From NCBI GenBank assembly GCA_017458845.1, contig JAFSZY010000014.1, positions 156,495-220,494 of the forward strand: DNA of 64,000 nucleotides, read 5' to 3'. Numbering within the stretch: the first letter of the stretch is position 1; the number at the start of each line of letters is the position of its first letter. The translations under genes and the position numbers were made by a program. The notes under the pieces are model-generated. The model saw nothing but the letters and a program-made list of their open reading frames with translations. It ran no database searches and had not been told where the DNA came from. Below, in pieces: positions 27,030 to 36,117 of this stretch. This DNA is from Ruminococcus sp. (GTDB lineage: Bacteria > Bacillota > Clostridia > Oscillospirales > Acutalibacteraceae).

Positions 27030-27902
27030 TTATTTTTTTCGGTTCGCCAAACTTAACGCAAGCTCCTTAAGCGCTGATTTATCCGCGCTAAAACAGTCCA
27101 AAGCTTTAATAGCTTCGTCTGTTAGTTCATTAACCATTTGTCTGCATTTTTCAATTCCGAATAATGATACATAGGTTGTTTTGTTATTCTCCAAATCCGA
27201 ACCGACAGGTTTGCCGAGTTCCTCATTTGTTGATGTTATATCCAAAATATCATCCATAATTTGGAAAGAAATCCCTATGCATTTTCCGTAAGTTTCAGCC
27301 ATTTTAACCTGACTGTCATCAGCTCCGCCGAGAATAGCGCCCATAACGCAGGCGGCTTTAATAAGTCCGCCTGTTTTAAGGTCGTCGCACTCAAGCACTT
27401 CCTTGTATTTAGCGGATTTCTTTTCATTCTCGAGGTCAATCACCTGACCGCCAACCATACCCTTAGCTCCGCAAAAGTTCGCAAGAGTGTTGATACAGCG
27501 TACAGATTTATACGCTCCCGCGTTTTTAACGGTTTCAGGCGCGGACATAATCTCAAAGGCAAGGCTTTGAAGCGCGTCACCCGCGAGTAAAGCGGTATCT
27601 TCAGCGTAAACAATATGGTTTGACGGTTTGCCGCGTCGCATATCGTCGTCATCCATACAAGGCAAGTCGTCGTGAATAAGTGAATATGTATGGATATACT
27701 CCAACGCGCAGGCAAAAGGCAAAGCAGTTAAATCATCGCCGCCGCAAAGCCTGGAGAATTCAAGCACCAATCTGGGACGAATTCGTTTTCCGCCCGCGTC
27801 AACACTGTACCGCATCGAATCAAAAAGCTTTTTAATGAGCTTGTTATCATTATTAAGATAAAAGTATAACGCGTCCTCGATTAATTTGATATCATTCTTC
27901 AA
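27030..27902 (-). CDS. ispA: Polyprenyl (farnesyl/geranylgeranyl) diphosphate synthase
   Basis: Trans-prenyltransferase that condenses IPP with allylic diphosphates. First Asp-rich motif DDLPCMDDDDMRRG (near 85), second QIMDDILDITS (near 220). I take the TTG at 27902, since AAGGTGAG sits 4 nt upstream; an ATG at 27917 has no ribosome binding site. The product of about 290 aa is typical for IspA; short versus longer chain cannot be decided here. It overlaps the end of xseB. Confidence 0.92.
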   Translation of the reverse strand: MKNDIKLIEDALYFYLNNDNKLIKKLFDSMRYSVDAGGKRIRPRLVLEFSRLCGGDDLTALPFACALEYIHTYSLIHDDLPCMDDDDMRRGKPSNHIVYAEDTALLAGDALQSLAFEIMSAPETVKNAGAYKSVRCINTLANFCGAKGMVGGQVIDLENEKKSAKYKEVLECDDLKTGGLIKAACVMGAILGGADDSQVKMAETYGKCIGISFQIMDDILDITSTNEELGKPVGSDLENNKTTYVSLFGIEKCRQMVNELTDEAIKALDCFSADKSALKELALSLANRKK

Positions 27903-28119
27903 AGAGCTCACCTTCATTCGCTATAGCTTCTAAATGTTCATTAATACTAATAATCCTTTTTTGGCTGTCGTTGAGCTGTTTAAAACAGAATTCAAAAAGA
28001 CGAAACGCCTCTTCATAGTTTTTCATAGCCTCTTCCAGAGTAAGCCCTTCTATTTCCATTTTATTTAAAACTTCATCAAGTCGTTCATTCGCTTTTTCAA
28101 ATGTCAGGTTTTCATCCAT
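27892..28119 (-). CDS. xseB: Exodeoxyribonuclease VII small subunit
   Basis: A 75-aa helical hairpin protein (FEKANERLDEVLNKMEIEGLTLEEA), full length for XseB, which binds XseA and limits its activity. The usual partner gene xseA is not next to it: the upstream neighbour is whiA (8-nt overlap). CGGAGG supports the start. Confidence 0.92.
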   Translation of the reverse strand: MDENLTFEKANERLDEVLNKMEIEGLTLEEAMKNYEEAFRLFEFCFKQLNDSQKRIISINEHLEAIANEGELFEE

Positions 28120-29044
28120 TTTTCTTATCCTCCGTTAATTTTTCGGCATATTTATATAATCGCTCTATTCTGTGATTCGCTCCGCTTCGGGATATTCCGA
28201 GGCGCTCAGACAATTCTTTTAATGACATTTCAGGATAAGCCAGCCTTATTTCGGCTAATTCTTTGAGTTCCGCGGGAATACTGTCAAGCCCAACAGAATT
28301 AGAAATCTTATTAATTGCTCTGATTTGTTTAGCTGAAGCGTCAGCGAGCTTCCTGATGTTAGACAGCTCTGAGTTTTGCCTTCTGTTCAAATCATTTTTG
28401 AGGTCTTTATAGGCTGTAGTCTCGATAATCCTCATCACGGAATTACCCGCTCCTATATAGCCGAGGAAATCACATATATTGTTGCTTCCCTTTATGTAAA
28501 CAAGGTAATTACCCTTTCGGGGAGTTACTCGCGGATTAATCGAAAAGACCTCTATCTCCCCTATGAAATGCAATAAATTGTCAGACAAAGTCTTATGTCT
28601 TACCATCATTTCAAGATGATAACCCTTTTTTGGATCGGTAACCGAACCGCAGCTCATAAATACGCCTCTCAAAAAAGCGATGTATAAATCATCATTTTCA
28701 AGATTGGCACGATTGATTTTCAGGTTAATATCAAAATGATTATGACCGAAAAACTCATATACAGCCGCGCACTCGTCTGGAACAATCATCATAATCTTAT
28801 ATAATCCTGTGGCTTTATTAGCAGGATTTAAGTCGGATTGTTTCTCTATTATAGGGCTGAAAAGCTCAATTAAAAGCTGTTCAAAAACATCAGCCGCGTA
28901 ACGGTTCTCCGTCTTGAAAACTATTTCACGTGATGTAAAACGACTCGCGAACAAAAGCATACCATAAAGCTCGGCATACTTTTGCTCTTTGGATTTTAAA
29001 ACAATTTTAGACAGTTCCAGTTTTACATCAGAAGAAAAAGACAT
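28112..29044 (-). CDS. whiA: DNA-binding protein WhiA
   Basis: A 310-aa protein with a LAGLIDADG-like N-terminal fold (FLRGVFMSCGSVTDPKKGYHLE near 115) and a C-terminal helix-turn-helix (MSLKELSERLGISRSGANHR near 275). It affects division and chromosome segregation in Firmicutes and sporulation in actinobacteria. It starts 2 nt after rapZ without a clear Shine-Dalgarno sequence, suggesting coupling. The yvcK gene that normally sits between rapZ and whiA is absent. Confidence 0.95.
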   Translation of the reverse strand: MSFSSDVKLELSKIVLKSKEQKYAELYGMLLFASRFTSREIVFKTENRYAADVFEQLLIELFSPIIEKQSDLNPANKATGLYKIMMIVPDECAAVYEFFGHNHFDINLKINRANLENDDLYIAFLRGVFMSCGSVTDPKKGYHLEMMVRHKTLSDNLLHFIGEIEVFSINPRVTPRKGNYLVYIKGSNNICDFLGYIGAGNSVMRIIETTAYKDLKNDLNRRQNSELSNIRKLADASAKQIRAINKISNSVGLDSIPAELKELAEIRLAYPEMSLKELSERLGISRSGANHRIERLYKYAEKLTEDKKNG

Positions 29045-29046
29045 AA

Positions 29047-29910
29047 TTATTTGTTAATATCCCTGTGATATACAGAGGATTTATATCCCTTTTTAGCAAA
29101 ATACTTTTTAAGATGTTCAGCGATTGCGACAGAACGGTGTTTCCCGCCCGTACAGCCTACTCCGACAACAAGCTCAACCTTTCCCTCTTTAACATACAGA
29201 GGTACAGCACAGTCTAAAAAGCTGAGAAGCTTGTTTAAAAATTCGGTTGTGTCATCGGAGTTGAACACATAGTCGCGAACATCACTGTCGTTGCCTGTTT
29301 TATCCTTAAGTTCGGGTATGTAATAAGGATTAGGCAAACAGCGAACATCAATAATTGAATCGCAGTCGTTCGGAGCTCCGTGCTTAAACCCGAACGACAT
29401 AAATGTTAAAATTAAACTCTTTTCGTTAGAGCCGAGGAAAAACTGAGTAATCCTCTCTTTTAGCTGTTTAGTATTTATATCGGTAGTGTTTATTGAATAA
29501 TCAGCAATTTTTTTGAAAGGTTCAAGATATGAGCTCTCGAGTAAAATAGCGCTCTCAATCGAATTATCGGGAACAGCGTCCGCCAAAGGATGGCGGCGTC
29601 GAGTTTCCTTGAACCTTCGCAGTAAAACTTCTTCGCTCGCGTCAAGGAAAATCAAAGTGAAAGGTTTTCTCTGTTCCTTAAGCTCTTTTAAGTCGGAATA
29701 TAAATCATTGAGCTTTTTACCTCCGCGCGCGTCAATTACTACAGCAATGCGCTTCATCGAGTCATCAGTGGAGGTTTCGCAGAGATTATAGAACGTATTC
29801 AGGAGTTTGCTCGGAAGATTATCCACGCAGTAAAACCCTATATCCTCAAGCGCGTGTAGCGCGGAGGTCTTGCCAGCTCCCGACAATCCTGTAATAACTA
29901 CAAATTCCAT
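29047..29910 (-). CDS. rapZ: RNase adapter protein RapZ (YvcJ family)
   Basis: A 287-aa nucleotide-binding protein. Walker A TGLSGAGKTSALHALED (near 8), Walker B-like VIDARGG (near 58) and the conserved C-terminal GVGCTGGKHRSVAIAE (near 250) define the family. In E. coli it guides RNase E to a small RNA; in Firmicutes the role is less clear. Co-transcribed with murB and whiA. Confidence 0.93.
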   Translation of the reverse strand: MEFVVITGLSGAGKTSALHALEDIGFYCVDNLPSKLLNTFYNLCETSTDDSMKRIAVVIDARGGKKLNDLYSDLKELKEQRKPFTLIFLDASEEVLLRRFKETRRRHPLADAVPDNSIESAILLESSYLEPFKKIADYSINTTDINTKQLKERITQFFLGSNEKSLILTFMSFGFKHGAPNDCDSIIDVRCLPNPYYIPELKDKTGNDSDVRDYVFNSDDTTEFLNKLLSFLDCAVPLYVKEGKVELVVGVGCTGGKHRSVAIAEHLKKYFAKKGYKSSVYHRDINK

Positions 29911-29925
29911 AATCTCACCCTTTCA

Positions 29926-30834
29926 TTAATCGAGATAAATTATCTCCCGCTTTAAATAATAACCTGTTTCGGACTGAACAGTATCCTGAATGAGCTTTAC
30001 GAGCTCTTTGACATCCGTAGCCGTAGCGCCACCGATATTGACTATGAAACCCGCGTGCTTGGGAGAAACCTGCGCCCCGCCTATGGTCTTGCCTTTAAGT
30101 CCGCACTTTTCAATTAAAGCACCCGCGTAATTACCCTCAGGTCTGCGAAATACAGAACCCGCCGATGGGAATTCAAGCGGCTGTTTATCCTTCCTGCGAG
30201 ACATATAATCATCCATACGGTTGCGGATTTCATTGCGGTTATCAAGCTTAAGCTTGAAAGTCGCTCCAATTATTGTAAAACCGTTTTCCTTGTATACGCT
30301 GTGACGGTATCCGAAATCTAAGTCGTCAGACTTGATAGTGCCGATTTTACCTTCCTTATCGATATGCGTAACAGAAAACACAGTGTCTTTCATTTCGCCG
30401 CCGTAAGCGCCCGCGTTCATATATACCGCGCCGCCTACAGAACCGGGGATGCCCCAAGCAAATTCAAGCCCCGAAAGGCTGTTATTCTCAACTTCACGGC
30501 AAAGTCCTGCAAGAGACAAGCCCGCCCCGCAGTGGAATGTGTAATCATCAAGCCTTGTAACTTTAGCAAGATCACCCGTAAGCTTTATAACGAGCATATC
30601 GAGACCGTCGTCATTAGCGACTATATTGCTTCCTTTTCCGATAACTATGTATTTTATTCCCAAATCGTTACATATCGTTATCAATTTGCTGACATGAGAG
30701 GAATTCTCAGCCTCAGCGTACATACGGCAGTTGCCGCCGATTTTAAAGGTTGTAAGGGAGCTTAAAGGCACATCATATTTAGCCTTAATCCCAAGCTCAT
30801 CACAGTACTTAAATAATTTCTGATATTTATCCAT
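29926..30834 (-). CDS. murB: UDP-N-acetylenolpyruvoylglucosamine reductase
   Basis: FAD/NADPH enzyme that completes UDP-MurNAc, 302 aa. FAD-binding VIGKGSNIVANDDG (near 62) and GIPGSVGGAVYMNAGAYGGE (near 130) are intact; the catalytic Ser lies in FPSAGSVFRRPEG (near 224). It lies 15 nt before rapZ; the murB-rapZ-whiA order is common in Clostridia. Confidence 0.97.
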   Translation of the reverse strand: MDKYQKLFKYCDELGIKAKYDVPLSSLTTFKIGGNCRMYAEAENSSHVSKLITICNDLGIKYIVIGKGSNIVANDDGLDMLVIKLTGDLAKVTRLDDYTFHCGAGLSLAGLCREVENNSLSGLEFAWGIPGSVGGAVYMNAGAYGGEMKDTVFSVTHIDKEGKIGTIKSDDLDFGYRHSVYKENGFTIIGATFKLKLDNRNEIRNRMDDYMSRRKDKQPLEFPSAGSVFRRPEGNYAGALIEKCGLKGKTIGGAQVSPKHAGFIVNIGGATATDVKELVKLIQDTVQSETGYYLKREIIYLD

Positions 30835-30853
30835 AAATTTATCCTTAAAAATA

Positions 30854-31819
30854 TTATTCCCAGTTATTGATTACGCGCTTTTCGACCATATCTTCATCAA
30901 TTTCCATACCGAGACTGGTAAGCAAATCCTCAGCCGCGTTATAACCCATCTTCTTCTGCCGGTTATTCATTGCGGCGACTTCGATGATATTGGATAGGTT
31001 TCGACCCGGTTTTACGGGGATAGTCATAATCGGGATATCAATTCCCATTATATCCAGATACTCATTTTCCAGTCCCATACGGTCGTAGGCTTTGCTCTTA
31101 TCCCAGATTTCAAGGTTTATAACCATATCTATTTTTTCGCTAAGCTTAATCGCGCCCATACCGAATAAGTTCCTGGCGTTGATAATACCTACGCCTCTCA
31201 GCTCTACGAAATGGCGAATGTTCTGTGGGGACTGACCTATCAATGTGCGTGTGTTAATTTTTCTAATCTCCACGGCGTCGTCGGCTATAAGACGGTGTCC
31301 GCGTTTGATAAGCTCTATGGCCGTCTCACTCTTACCGACTCCGCTGTCGCCGATAATAAGGCAACCTTCACCATATACCTCAACAAGCACACCGTGCCTT
31401 GTAATACGCGGAGCGAGCTCTGAATTAAGAAAGGTAACAAGACTGGCTACAACTCCCGATGTGATGTCATCGGAAACCATTATGGGTATCTTGTGTTTCT
31501 CCGCAGCCTTAAGCATCGGGTCGGGTACTTCGTAGCTGCGGGCAATGATAACAGCGGGAGGACCAAAGTCAAACAAAGAATTATATACATGGAATTGCTG
31601 TTCCGCGCCGAAGCGAGCTAAAAAAGATAATTCGGAATTGCCGAACACCAGTGTACGGGTGTTATCAAAGAAGTCAAAATACCCCGAAAGCTGAAGTCCC
31701 GGGCGGCTGACACTGCTGTTGGTTATGAACAATTTATCAGCGTCAGAGGGCATATAAATCGCTTCTAATGACAGTTCGTCAATTATCTTTTTAATTGATA
31801 CAGAATACTCGGTAGCCAT
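30854..31819 (-). CDS. hprK: HPr kinase/phosphorylase
   Basis: Phosphorylates Ser46 of HPr, the master switch of carbon catabolite control in Firmicutes; hexamer, 321 aa. Walker A GDSGVGKS at residues 157-164 and the signature VELRGVGIINARNLFG (near 205) are intact. No HPr gene is in the window. It heads a run of 16 genes with gaps of at most 19 nt and overlaps up to 26 nt, so transcription of the whole run may start at its promoter. Confidence 0.96.
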   Translation of the reverse strand: MATEYSVSIKKIIDELSLEAIYMPSDADKLFITNSSVSRPGLQLSGYFDFFDNTRTLVFGNSELSFLARFGAEQQFHVYNSLFDFGPPAVIIARSYEVPDPMLKAAEKHKIPIMVSDDITSGVVASLVTFLNSELAPRITRHGVLVEVYGEGCLIIGDSGVGKSETAIELIKRGHRLIADDAVEIRKINTRTLIGQSPQNIRHFVELRGVGIINARNLFGMGAIKLSEKIDMVINLEIWDKSKAYDRMGLENEYLDIMGIDIPIMTIPVKPGRNLSNIIEVAAMNNRQKKMGYNAAEDLLTSLGMEIDEDMVEKRVINNWE

Positions 31820-31872
31820 AATTTACCCCACCTTTTTAAAAGTAGACATTCTTCCACATTTATACAGAGTAT

Positions 31873-31900
31873 ATTATACTACATAATTAAAGATTTGAAA
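31873..31900 (-). promoter_or_regulatory. Probable promoter of the hprK operon
   Basis: -10 TATAAT (31873-31878) and a weak -35 TTTCAA (31895-31900), 16 bp apart, about 50 nt upstream of hprK on the complement. Confidence 0.5.
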
Positions 31901-31950
31901 AGAGAATTTAGAAAATTTTTGTATTTTTATTCATCGTTTGCAAAGAATTT

Positions 31951-32739
31951 TTACACGTTTAGATACAATAGAGAAACAGTTATTAAACCTAAAACAAATA
32001 AATACAAGGAATTTGTTAAATATTTATGTTTAGCATTCTTAAAAACCGCCAATGTTGTGTTGGAAATAAAAAATATTACCGACACAGTCAACACAGCCAG
32101 CAGTAAGCCGTCAGCCCCTTTAAAAATACCCAGCGCAACTTTATTCTTCGGCAGCAAATAAAAATAAATCAGCACAGCAAACGTTGACGCGGTATAGATG
32201 TTGAAAGTATATTTTTTATCCTCGATAATATTCTCTTTATTTAAAATATACATTGCCGACGGAAACAAAAGCAGCAGCGGTATAATCGGACTTTTCATCA
32301 TATACAGATGTATTGTAAAATCTATATTATTAAATGAGGATACAGCAATGAAAATAAGAGAAAATACAATAAATACCGTAATAATTACAGATGCCCTTGA
32401 AATCGGCTCAAAGCCCTTAACAGTGCAAAAGAACGCAAACCCGAGAATTAGCAACGCCAGAATCCAAAAAGGTCCGTAACCAAGGTCGTAGTACATATAT
32501 TTGCAAAACTGTTCGCAAATAATTACGCAAAACACTGTACAGTAAATAGCTGAAATAGCTTTCAAAAAAATGTTATTTCCCTTGTAAACGAAAATCACAA
32601 GCGTATCAATCAATAATACGCATGCCAAAATTATAAAATACAATACTGACGGATTATAATCAATGAATAAAAGTGCGGATAGCGTGCAAAGAAATGAAGA
32701 AAAACAGAATTGCGAAAAAAGTATCTTATTATTTTTCAT
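31951..32739 (-). CDS. Short GerB-like spore germination permease (divergent)
   Basis: A 262-aa protein of about eight hydrophobic helices. It overlaps the 3' end of the gerA-type gene by 11 nt, the place where gerAB/gerKB normally lies. GFEPISRASVIITVFIVFSL resembles the family segment G-hh-xxR-xS. GerB proteins are usually about 360 aa with ten helices, so this one is shorter or highly diverged. The ribosome binding site AAAGGCGG is good and the frame is clean, so it is not an obvious pseudogene. It would form the germinant-sensing subunit with the upstream protein. Confidence 0.6.
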   Translation of the reverse strand: MKNNKILFSQFCFSSFLCTLSALLFIDYNPSVLYFIILACVLLIDTLVIFVYKGNNIFLKAISAIYCTVFCVIICEQFCKYMYYDLGYGPFWILALLILGFAFFCTVKGFEPISRASVIITVFIVFSLIFIAVSSFNNIDFTIHLYMMKSPIIPLLLLFPSAMYILNKENIIEDKKYTFNIYTASTFAVLIYFYLLPKNKVALGIFKGADGLLLAVLTVSVIFFISNTTLAVFKNAKHKYLTNSLYLFVLGLITVSLLYLNV

Positions 32740-34183
32740 AGAGACTACCGCCTTTTAAAGCTTGGACATTGATTTCATACTTTGACAGCTTCTTCCAACC
32801 CAAACGAACAAAAACATCCCTCATATTCTGCTTTGAAAAGGGCGTTAACGGCGTCATATATACAACGCCGAGAGTAGACTTTGAACACATATATACAAGC
32901 ACTATCGACGATAATCCGGCAATTCCGAAAATCCCGAGGATTCCGCCGACAACAATAAAAGATAGTCGCAAAACGGTAATCTGAGGATAAAGGTCAGGTA
33001 CAACATAACTGCAAATAGCGGATATTGCGACAGCCATAAGCGTAGGCGCGCCGATAATTCCCGCGTTTATGGCGCACTCACCAATAACAAGCGCTCCTAC
33101 AATACTAACGGCGTGTCCAAGTACCTTTGGCAGTCTTAGTCCCGACTCACGCATAACCTCGTAAATAAAATCGATAACAAGAACTTCGAGCATTAAAGGA
33201 AGCGGTGTATGGTCAATGCTCTCTTTGATGTTTGAAAACAAAACTCTCGGGAAATAATCGGGGTGAAAGTTCACCAAAGCAATGTATATACCGGGAAAAA
33301 GAACCGAAACAAAATAAGCGATAAACTTGATAATTCGTATTATGGCAGCGAAATACGGTCGGTTGGAGTAGTCGTCAACAGACTGAAAGTTCTCAACAAA
33401 AAGATGAGGCATCACAAGGACGGATGGTGTACCGTCCACAATAATACCAATACGCCCCTCCATAAGCTTACCGCAGAGCGTGTCGGGTCTTTCTGTTATT
33501 CCTACGCCCGTGAACACTTCATTCTTTCCGCTGTCCTCGAGATAAGGAACAAGGTACCCGCTGCCGAGAACAGTTTTAATATCGCAGGCTTCAAGGCGCT
33601 TTCTAATCTCCTGAACCGAGGAAGGTGTGGCTTTATTTTTCAGATAAACCAAACATATTTCAGTATTAGAGATATTTCCGATTGTTTTAGTTTCAAAAAC
33701 CAGTTGAGGATTCTTTATACGCCTGCGTATAAGAGTCATATTGACTCTGCACGCCTCTGTAAAACCCTCTCTGCTTCCGCGCTGGACAAGCTCACTTTCG
33801 GGTTCTGAGACGCTTCTGAACGAAAAGCCCTGAACTCCTATAGCAAGCATACGGCTGCTGCCGTCAATTGAAAGTACGGCAAATCCCGACATAGAGAAAT
33901 TTATCACTTCATCAAATGAATTTACGCATACAACTTCGCTTGCGGAGAGTATGTTATCTACAATAAAATCAAAGAGCTCCTCCCCTTTTCTTCTGCCGGG
34001 ATTTGAATCTAAAATCGGGTTAATTACGGAAATTGCCAAGGCTTTTTTATCGCACATACCCTCGGTTGTAATAATCGCGATGTCTACCGAGTTTTGCAGC
34101 ACAAGCTCTCTTACCGTAAAATCAGCGGAAGACGAGGTTATCCTTTTAAGATAATCTATATTTTCCTTTAAAGAATTATACAT
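32729..34183 (-). CDS. GerA-family spore germination protein
   Basis: Subunit A of a germinant receptor of the spore inner membrane, about 484 aa. The soluble N-terminal half carries NPGRRKGEELFDFIVD and the diagnostic EGRIGIIVDGTPSVLVMP (near 255); four or five membrane helices follow at about residues 280-430. I place the start at the ATG 34183, because GGTGAT lies directly upstream; earlier in-frame codons have no such site. It overlaps the GerB-like gene by 11 nt. No gerC lipoprotein gene follows. Confidence 0.93.
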   Translation of the reverse strand: MYNSLKENIDYLKRITSSSADFTVRELVLQNSVDIAIITTEGMCDKKALAISVINPILDSNPGRRKGEELFDFIVDNILSASEVVCVNSFDEVINFSMSGFAVLSIDGSSRMLAIGVQGFSFRSVSEPESELVQRGSREGFTEACRVNMTLIRRRIKNPQLVFETKTIGNISNTEICLVYLKNKATPSSVQEIRKRLEACDIKTVLGSGYLVPYLEDSGKNEVFTGVGITERPDTLCGKLMEGRIGIIVDGTPSVLVMPHLFVENFQSVDDYSNRPYFAAIIRIIKFIAYFVSVLFPGIYIALVNFHPDYFPRVLFSNIKESIDHTPLPLMLEVLVIDFIYEVMRESGLRLPKVLGHAVSIVGALVIGECAINAGIIGAPTLMAVAISAICSYVVPDLYPQITVLRLSFIVVGGILGIFGIAGLSSIVLVYMCSKSTLGVVYMTPLTPFSKQNMRDVFVRLGWKKLSKYEINVQALKGGSLYEK

Positions 34184-34261
34184 CATATCACCAACTTTAT
34201 TTTTGGCACATAAAAATGTATTATTCAAGAGCTAAAGCTAATAATGAAACAAGGTGATGTT

Positions 34262-34933
34262 ATGTTTATTACAATAATCAGAACTGTATTATTATATGTA
34301 CTTATAGTATTTGCTGTAAGGGTAATGGGCAAAAGACAGCTCAGTGAGCTTCAGCCGTCGGAGCTTGTCGTCACTTTGATTATAGCTGATATCGCCTCTA
34401 TCCCTATGGAGGACAACTCAAGACCGTTATTATCGGGTATGGTGCCTATGCTTATACTTGTGGCATTAGAGATTATCGTAAGTGTATTAATGATGAAAAA
34501 ACCAAGATTTCGGAAAATAGTTTGCGGGAGTCCCGTTATGATTATAGAGGGCGGAAAACTGCTGCAAAAAGAAATGAAACGGCTCAGAATCACAACCGAG
34601 GATTTATGTGTACAGCTCAGGCAGCAAGGAGTCTTTTCACTAAATGATGTTGAATATTGCATTGCAGAGACAAACGGAGACCTGAGCGTACTGCAAAAGC
34701 CTGAAAAGAGAAATCCGTCAGCTGAAGATTTGAATATTAAGATTAAAGATACGGGAATAGAAACAGTAATAATCAACGACGGAGAGTTTTTGAACAATTC
34801 TTTAAGATTGAGCAATACAAATACAAAACATATCAAAAAAATACTAAAACAAGAAAACACAGCTTTAAAAGATGTATTTATAATGACTTATAATCAAACG
34901 GGAGACTATAAAATTATAAAGAAGGATATTTGA
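34262..34933 (+). CDS. DUF421 (YetF-family) membrane protein
   Basis: About 223 aa. Three N-terminal membrane helices (residues 1-75), then the cytoplasmic DUF421 core with RVMGKRQLSELQPSELVV, SPVMIIEGGKL and LRQQGVFSLNDVEYCI. YetF/YdfS/YdfR-type proteins are spore-associated or membrane proteins of unknown biochemical role. The ATG at 34262 follows AGGTGATGTT; an in-frame ATG at 34244 would put this site inside the gene. Divergent from the germination operon with only 78 nt between starts. Confidence 0.87.
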   Translation: MFITIIRTVLLYVLIVFAVRVMGKRQLSELQPSELVVTLIIADIASIPMEDNSRPLLSGMVPMLILVALEIIVSVLMMKKPRFRKIVCGSPVMIIEGGKLLQKEMKRLRITTEDLCVQLRQQGVFSLNDVEYCIAETNGDLSVLQKPEKRNPSAEDLNIKIKDTGIETVIINDGEFLNNSLRLSNTNTKHIKKILKQENTALKDVFIMTYNQTGDYKIIKKDI

Positions 34934-35316
34934 TGAAACGTATATATATAGCCATAGCTTTTTTGCTGTTCAGTATGGCAGTAGGAATTATTGAATTTAT
35001 TACAATTAATTATAACATCGATACTTATATGAATAAGATTTCAAAAGTAGAAAAATTAATTAAAGATAATAATATTAAAAAAGCCGAAATAATTATAAAA
35101 GAAAATGCCGTAAGCTTTGAAAAAACAGGCAAAAGTATACTGTACTGCTACTATACTCACGATGAACTGGAAGAAATAACAGAGGAACTGTATACGATGG
35201 AGGATTTACTTGATGACAAGCGTATTGACGATTATCACGAGCAAAGCCACTTGCTAATGAAAAAGCTCCTTTTCATCAAAGAAAAGGAGCAAATAACTGT
35301 TCAGAATATTTTATAA
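34933..35316 (+). CDS. DUF4363 family protein
   Basis: A 127-aa protein with one N-terminal helix (residues 4-24, IYIAIAFLLFSMAVGIIEF) and a helical extracytoplasmic domain of about 100 residues rich in Lys, Glu and Ile. DUF4363 genes regularly follow DUF421 genes in spore formers, suggesting a complex. The ATG overlaps the upstream stop codon by 1 nt (TGATG) with AAGGA before it. Its last codons contain the terminator hairpin of the convergent transporter operon. Confidence 0.82.
   Translation: MKRIYIAIAFLLFSMAVGIIEFITINYNIDTYMNKISKVEKLIKDNNIKKAEIIIKENAVSFEKTGKSILYCYYTHDELEEITEELYTMEDLLDDKRIDDYHEQSHLLMKKLLFIKEKEQITVQNIL
35260..35290 (-). terminator. Terminator of the metal transporter operon, inside the DUF4363 coding region
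   Basis: A perfect 10-bp stem (GCTCCTTTTC/GAAAAGGAGC, 35265-35290) with a 6-nt loop is followed by TTTTT on the complement, 20 nt beyond the permease stop codon. Confidence 0.8.
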
Positions 35317-36117
35317 CCGCGCTTTTATACTCGAAATAATATAAAAGACTATAAATACAGCGCAGTTAAAGAGTACTACAGCAGGACCGGTGGGTATATC
35401 CAGATAGTATGAAAGTATAAGCCCGCTGACAAAACAAATAATCGAAAGTACACCGGATACTATAATTACCGACTTAAAGGATTTGCAAAGCTTCATTGAA
35501 GACAACGCGGGGAAAATGATAAGAGCTGAAATGAGCAGCGTACCCATTATTCGCATACCGATTACTATCGTAAGCGCTGTTAATAAAGCTATAATCATAT
35601 TATAAAGAGCGGGACGTACACCCGAGGCTTTTGAAAAGTCCTCATCAAATGTCACAGCAAAAATCTTGTTATAAAATACAAAGAATACAACAATTACAAC
35701 CACGGCGAGTACGATACAAAGCACAGTGTCCGCCTTTGTAGTGGCGAGTATCGACCCGAAAAGATAGGTATTTAGGTCAGTGTTGAGTCCCGATACACTA
35801 GCGACAATTACACCGACAGCCAACGCTGTACTGGATATAACAGCTATTGCGGCGTCGCCTTTTATTTTGCTGTTTTTTGATAATCTGAGCAGTAAGAAAG
35901 CGGAAATGATTACAACAGGTACAGCGACAGCCAGAGGCGCCAGATTAGCCGCCGCGGCTACCGCAAGCGCGCCAAAACCAACGTGTGAAAGTCCATCCCC
36001 TATCATCGAATAACGCTTTAATACCAGCACAACGCCCAAAAGCGCGGCGCATAGTGATACCAATGCACCGATTATCAACGCCCTCACCATAAAATCATAA
36101 GAAAGTACCTCAATCAT
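35311..36117 (-). CDS. znuB: Metal ABC transporter permease (ZnuB type)
   Basis: A 268-aa inner-membrane permease of the ABC-3 family with about eight helices. LKRYSMIGDGLSHVGFGALA (near 28) and GMRIMGTLLISALIIFPA (near 185) are family hallmarks. Encoded with an ATPase and a binding lipoprotein, with overlaps of 4 nt and 1 nt. Metal preference (Zn or Mn) is not decided by the permease. Confidence 0.92.
   Translation of the reverse strand: MIEVLSYDFMVRALIIGALVSLCAALLGVVLVLKRYSMIGDGLSHVGFGALAVAAAANLAPLAVAVPVVIISAFLLLRLSKNSKIKGDAAIAVISSTALAVGVIVASVSGLNTDLNTYLFGSILATTKADTVLCIVLAVVVIVVFFVFYNKIFAVTFDEDFSKASGVRPALYNMIIALLTALTIVIGMRIMGTLLISALIIFPALSSMKLCKSFKSVIIVSGVLSIICFVSGLILSYYLDIPTGPAVVLFNCAVFIVFYIISSIKARL

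Noticed and set aside
34184..34261. Possible sigma-G promoter (TGAATA) between gerA and DUF421 genes
   Set aside because: The matching -10 (CAAAAATA) is too far from consensus; not reported as a feature.
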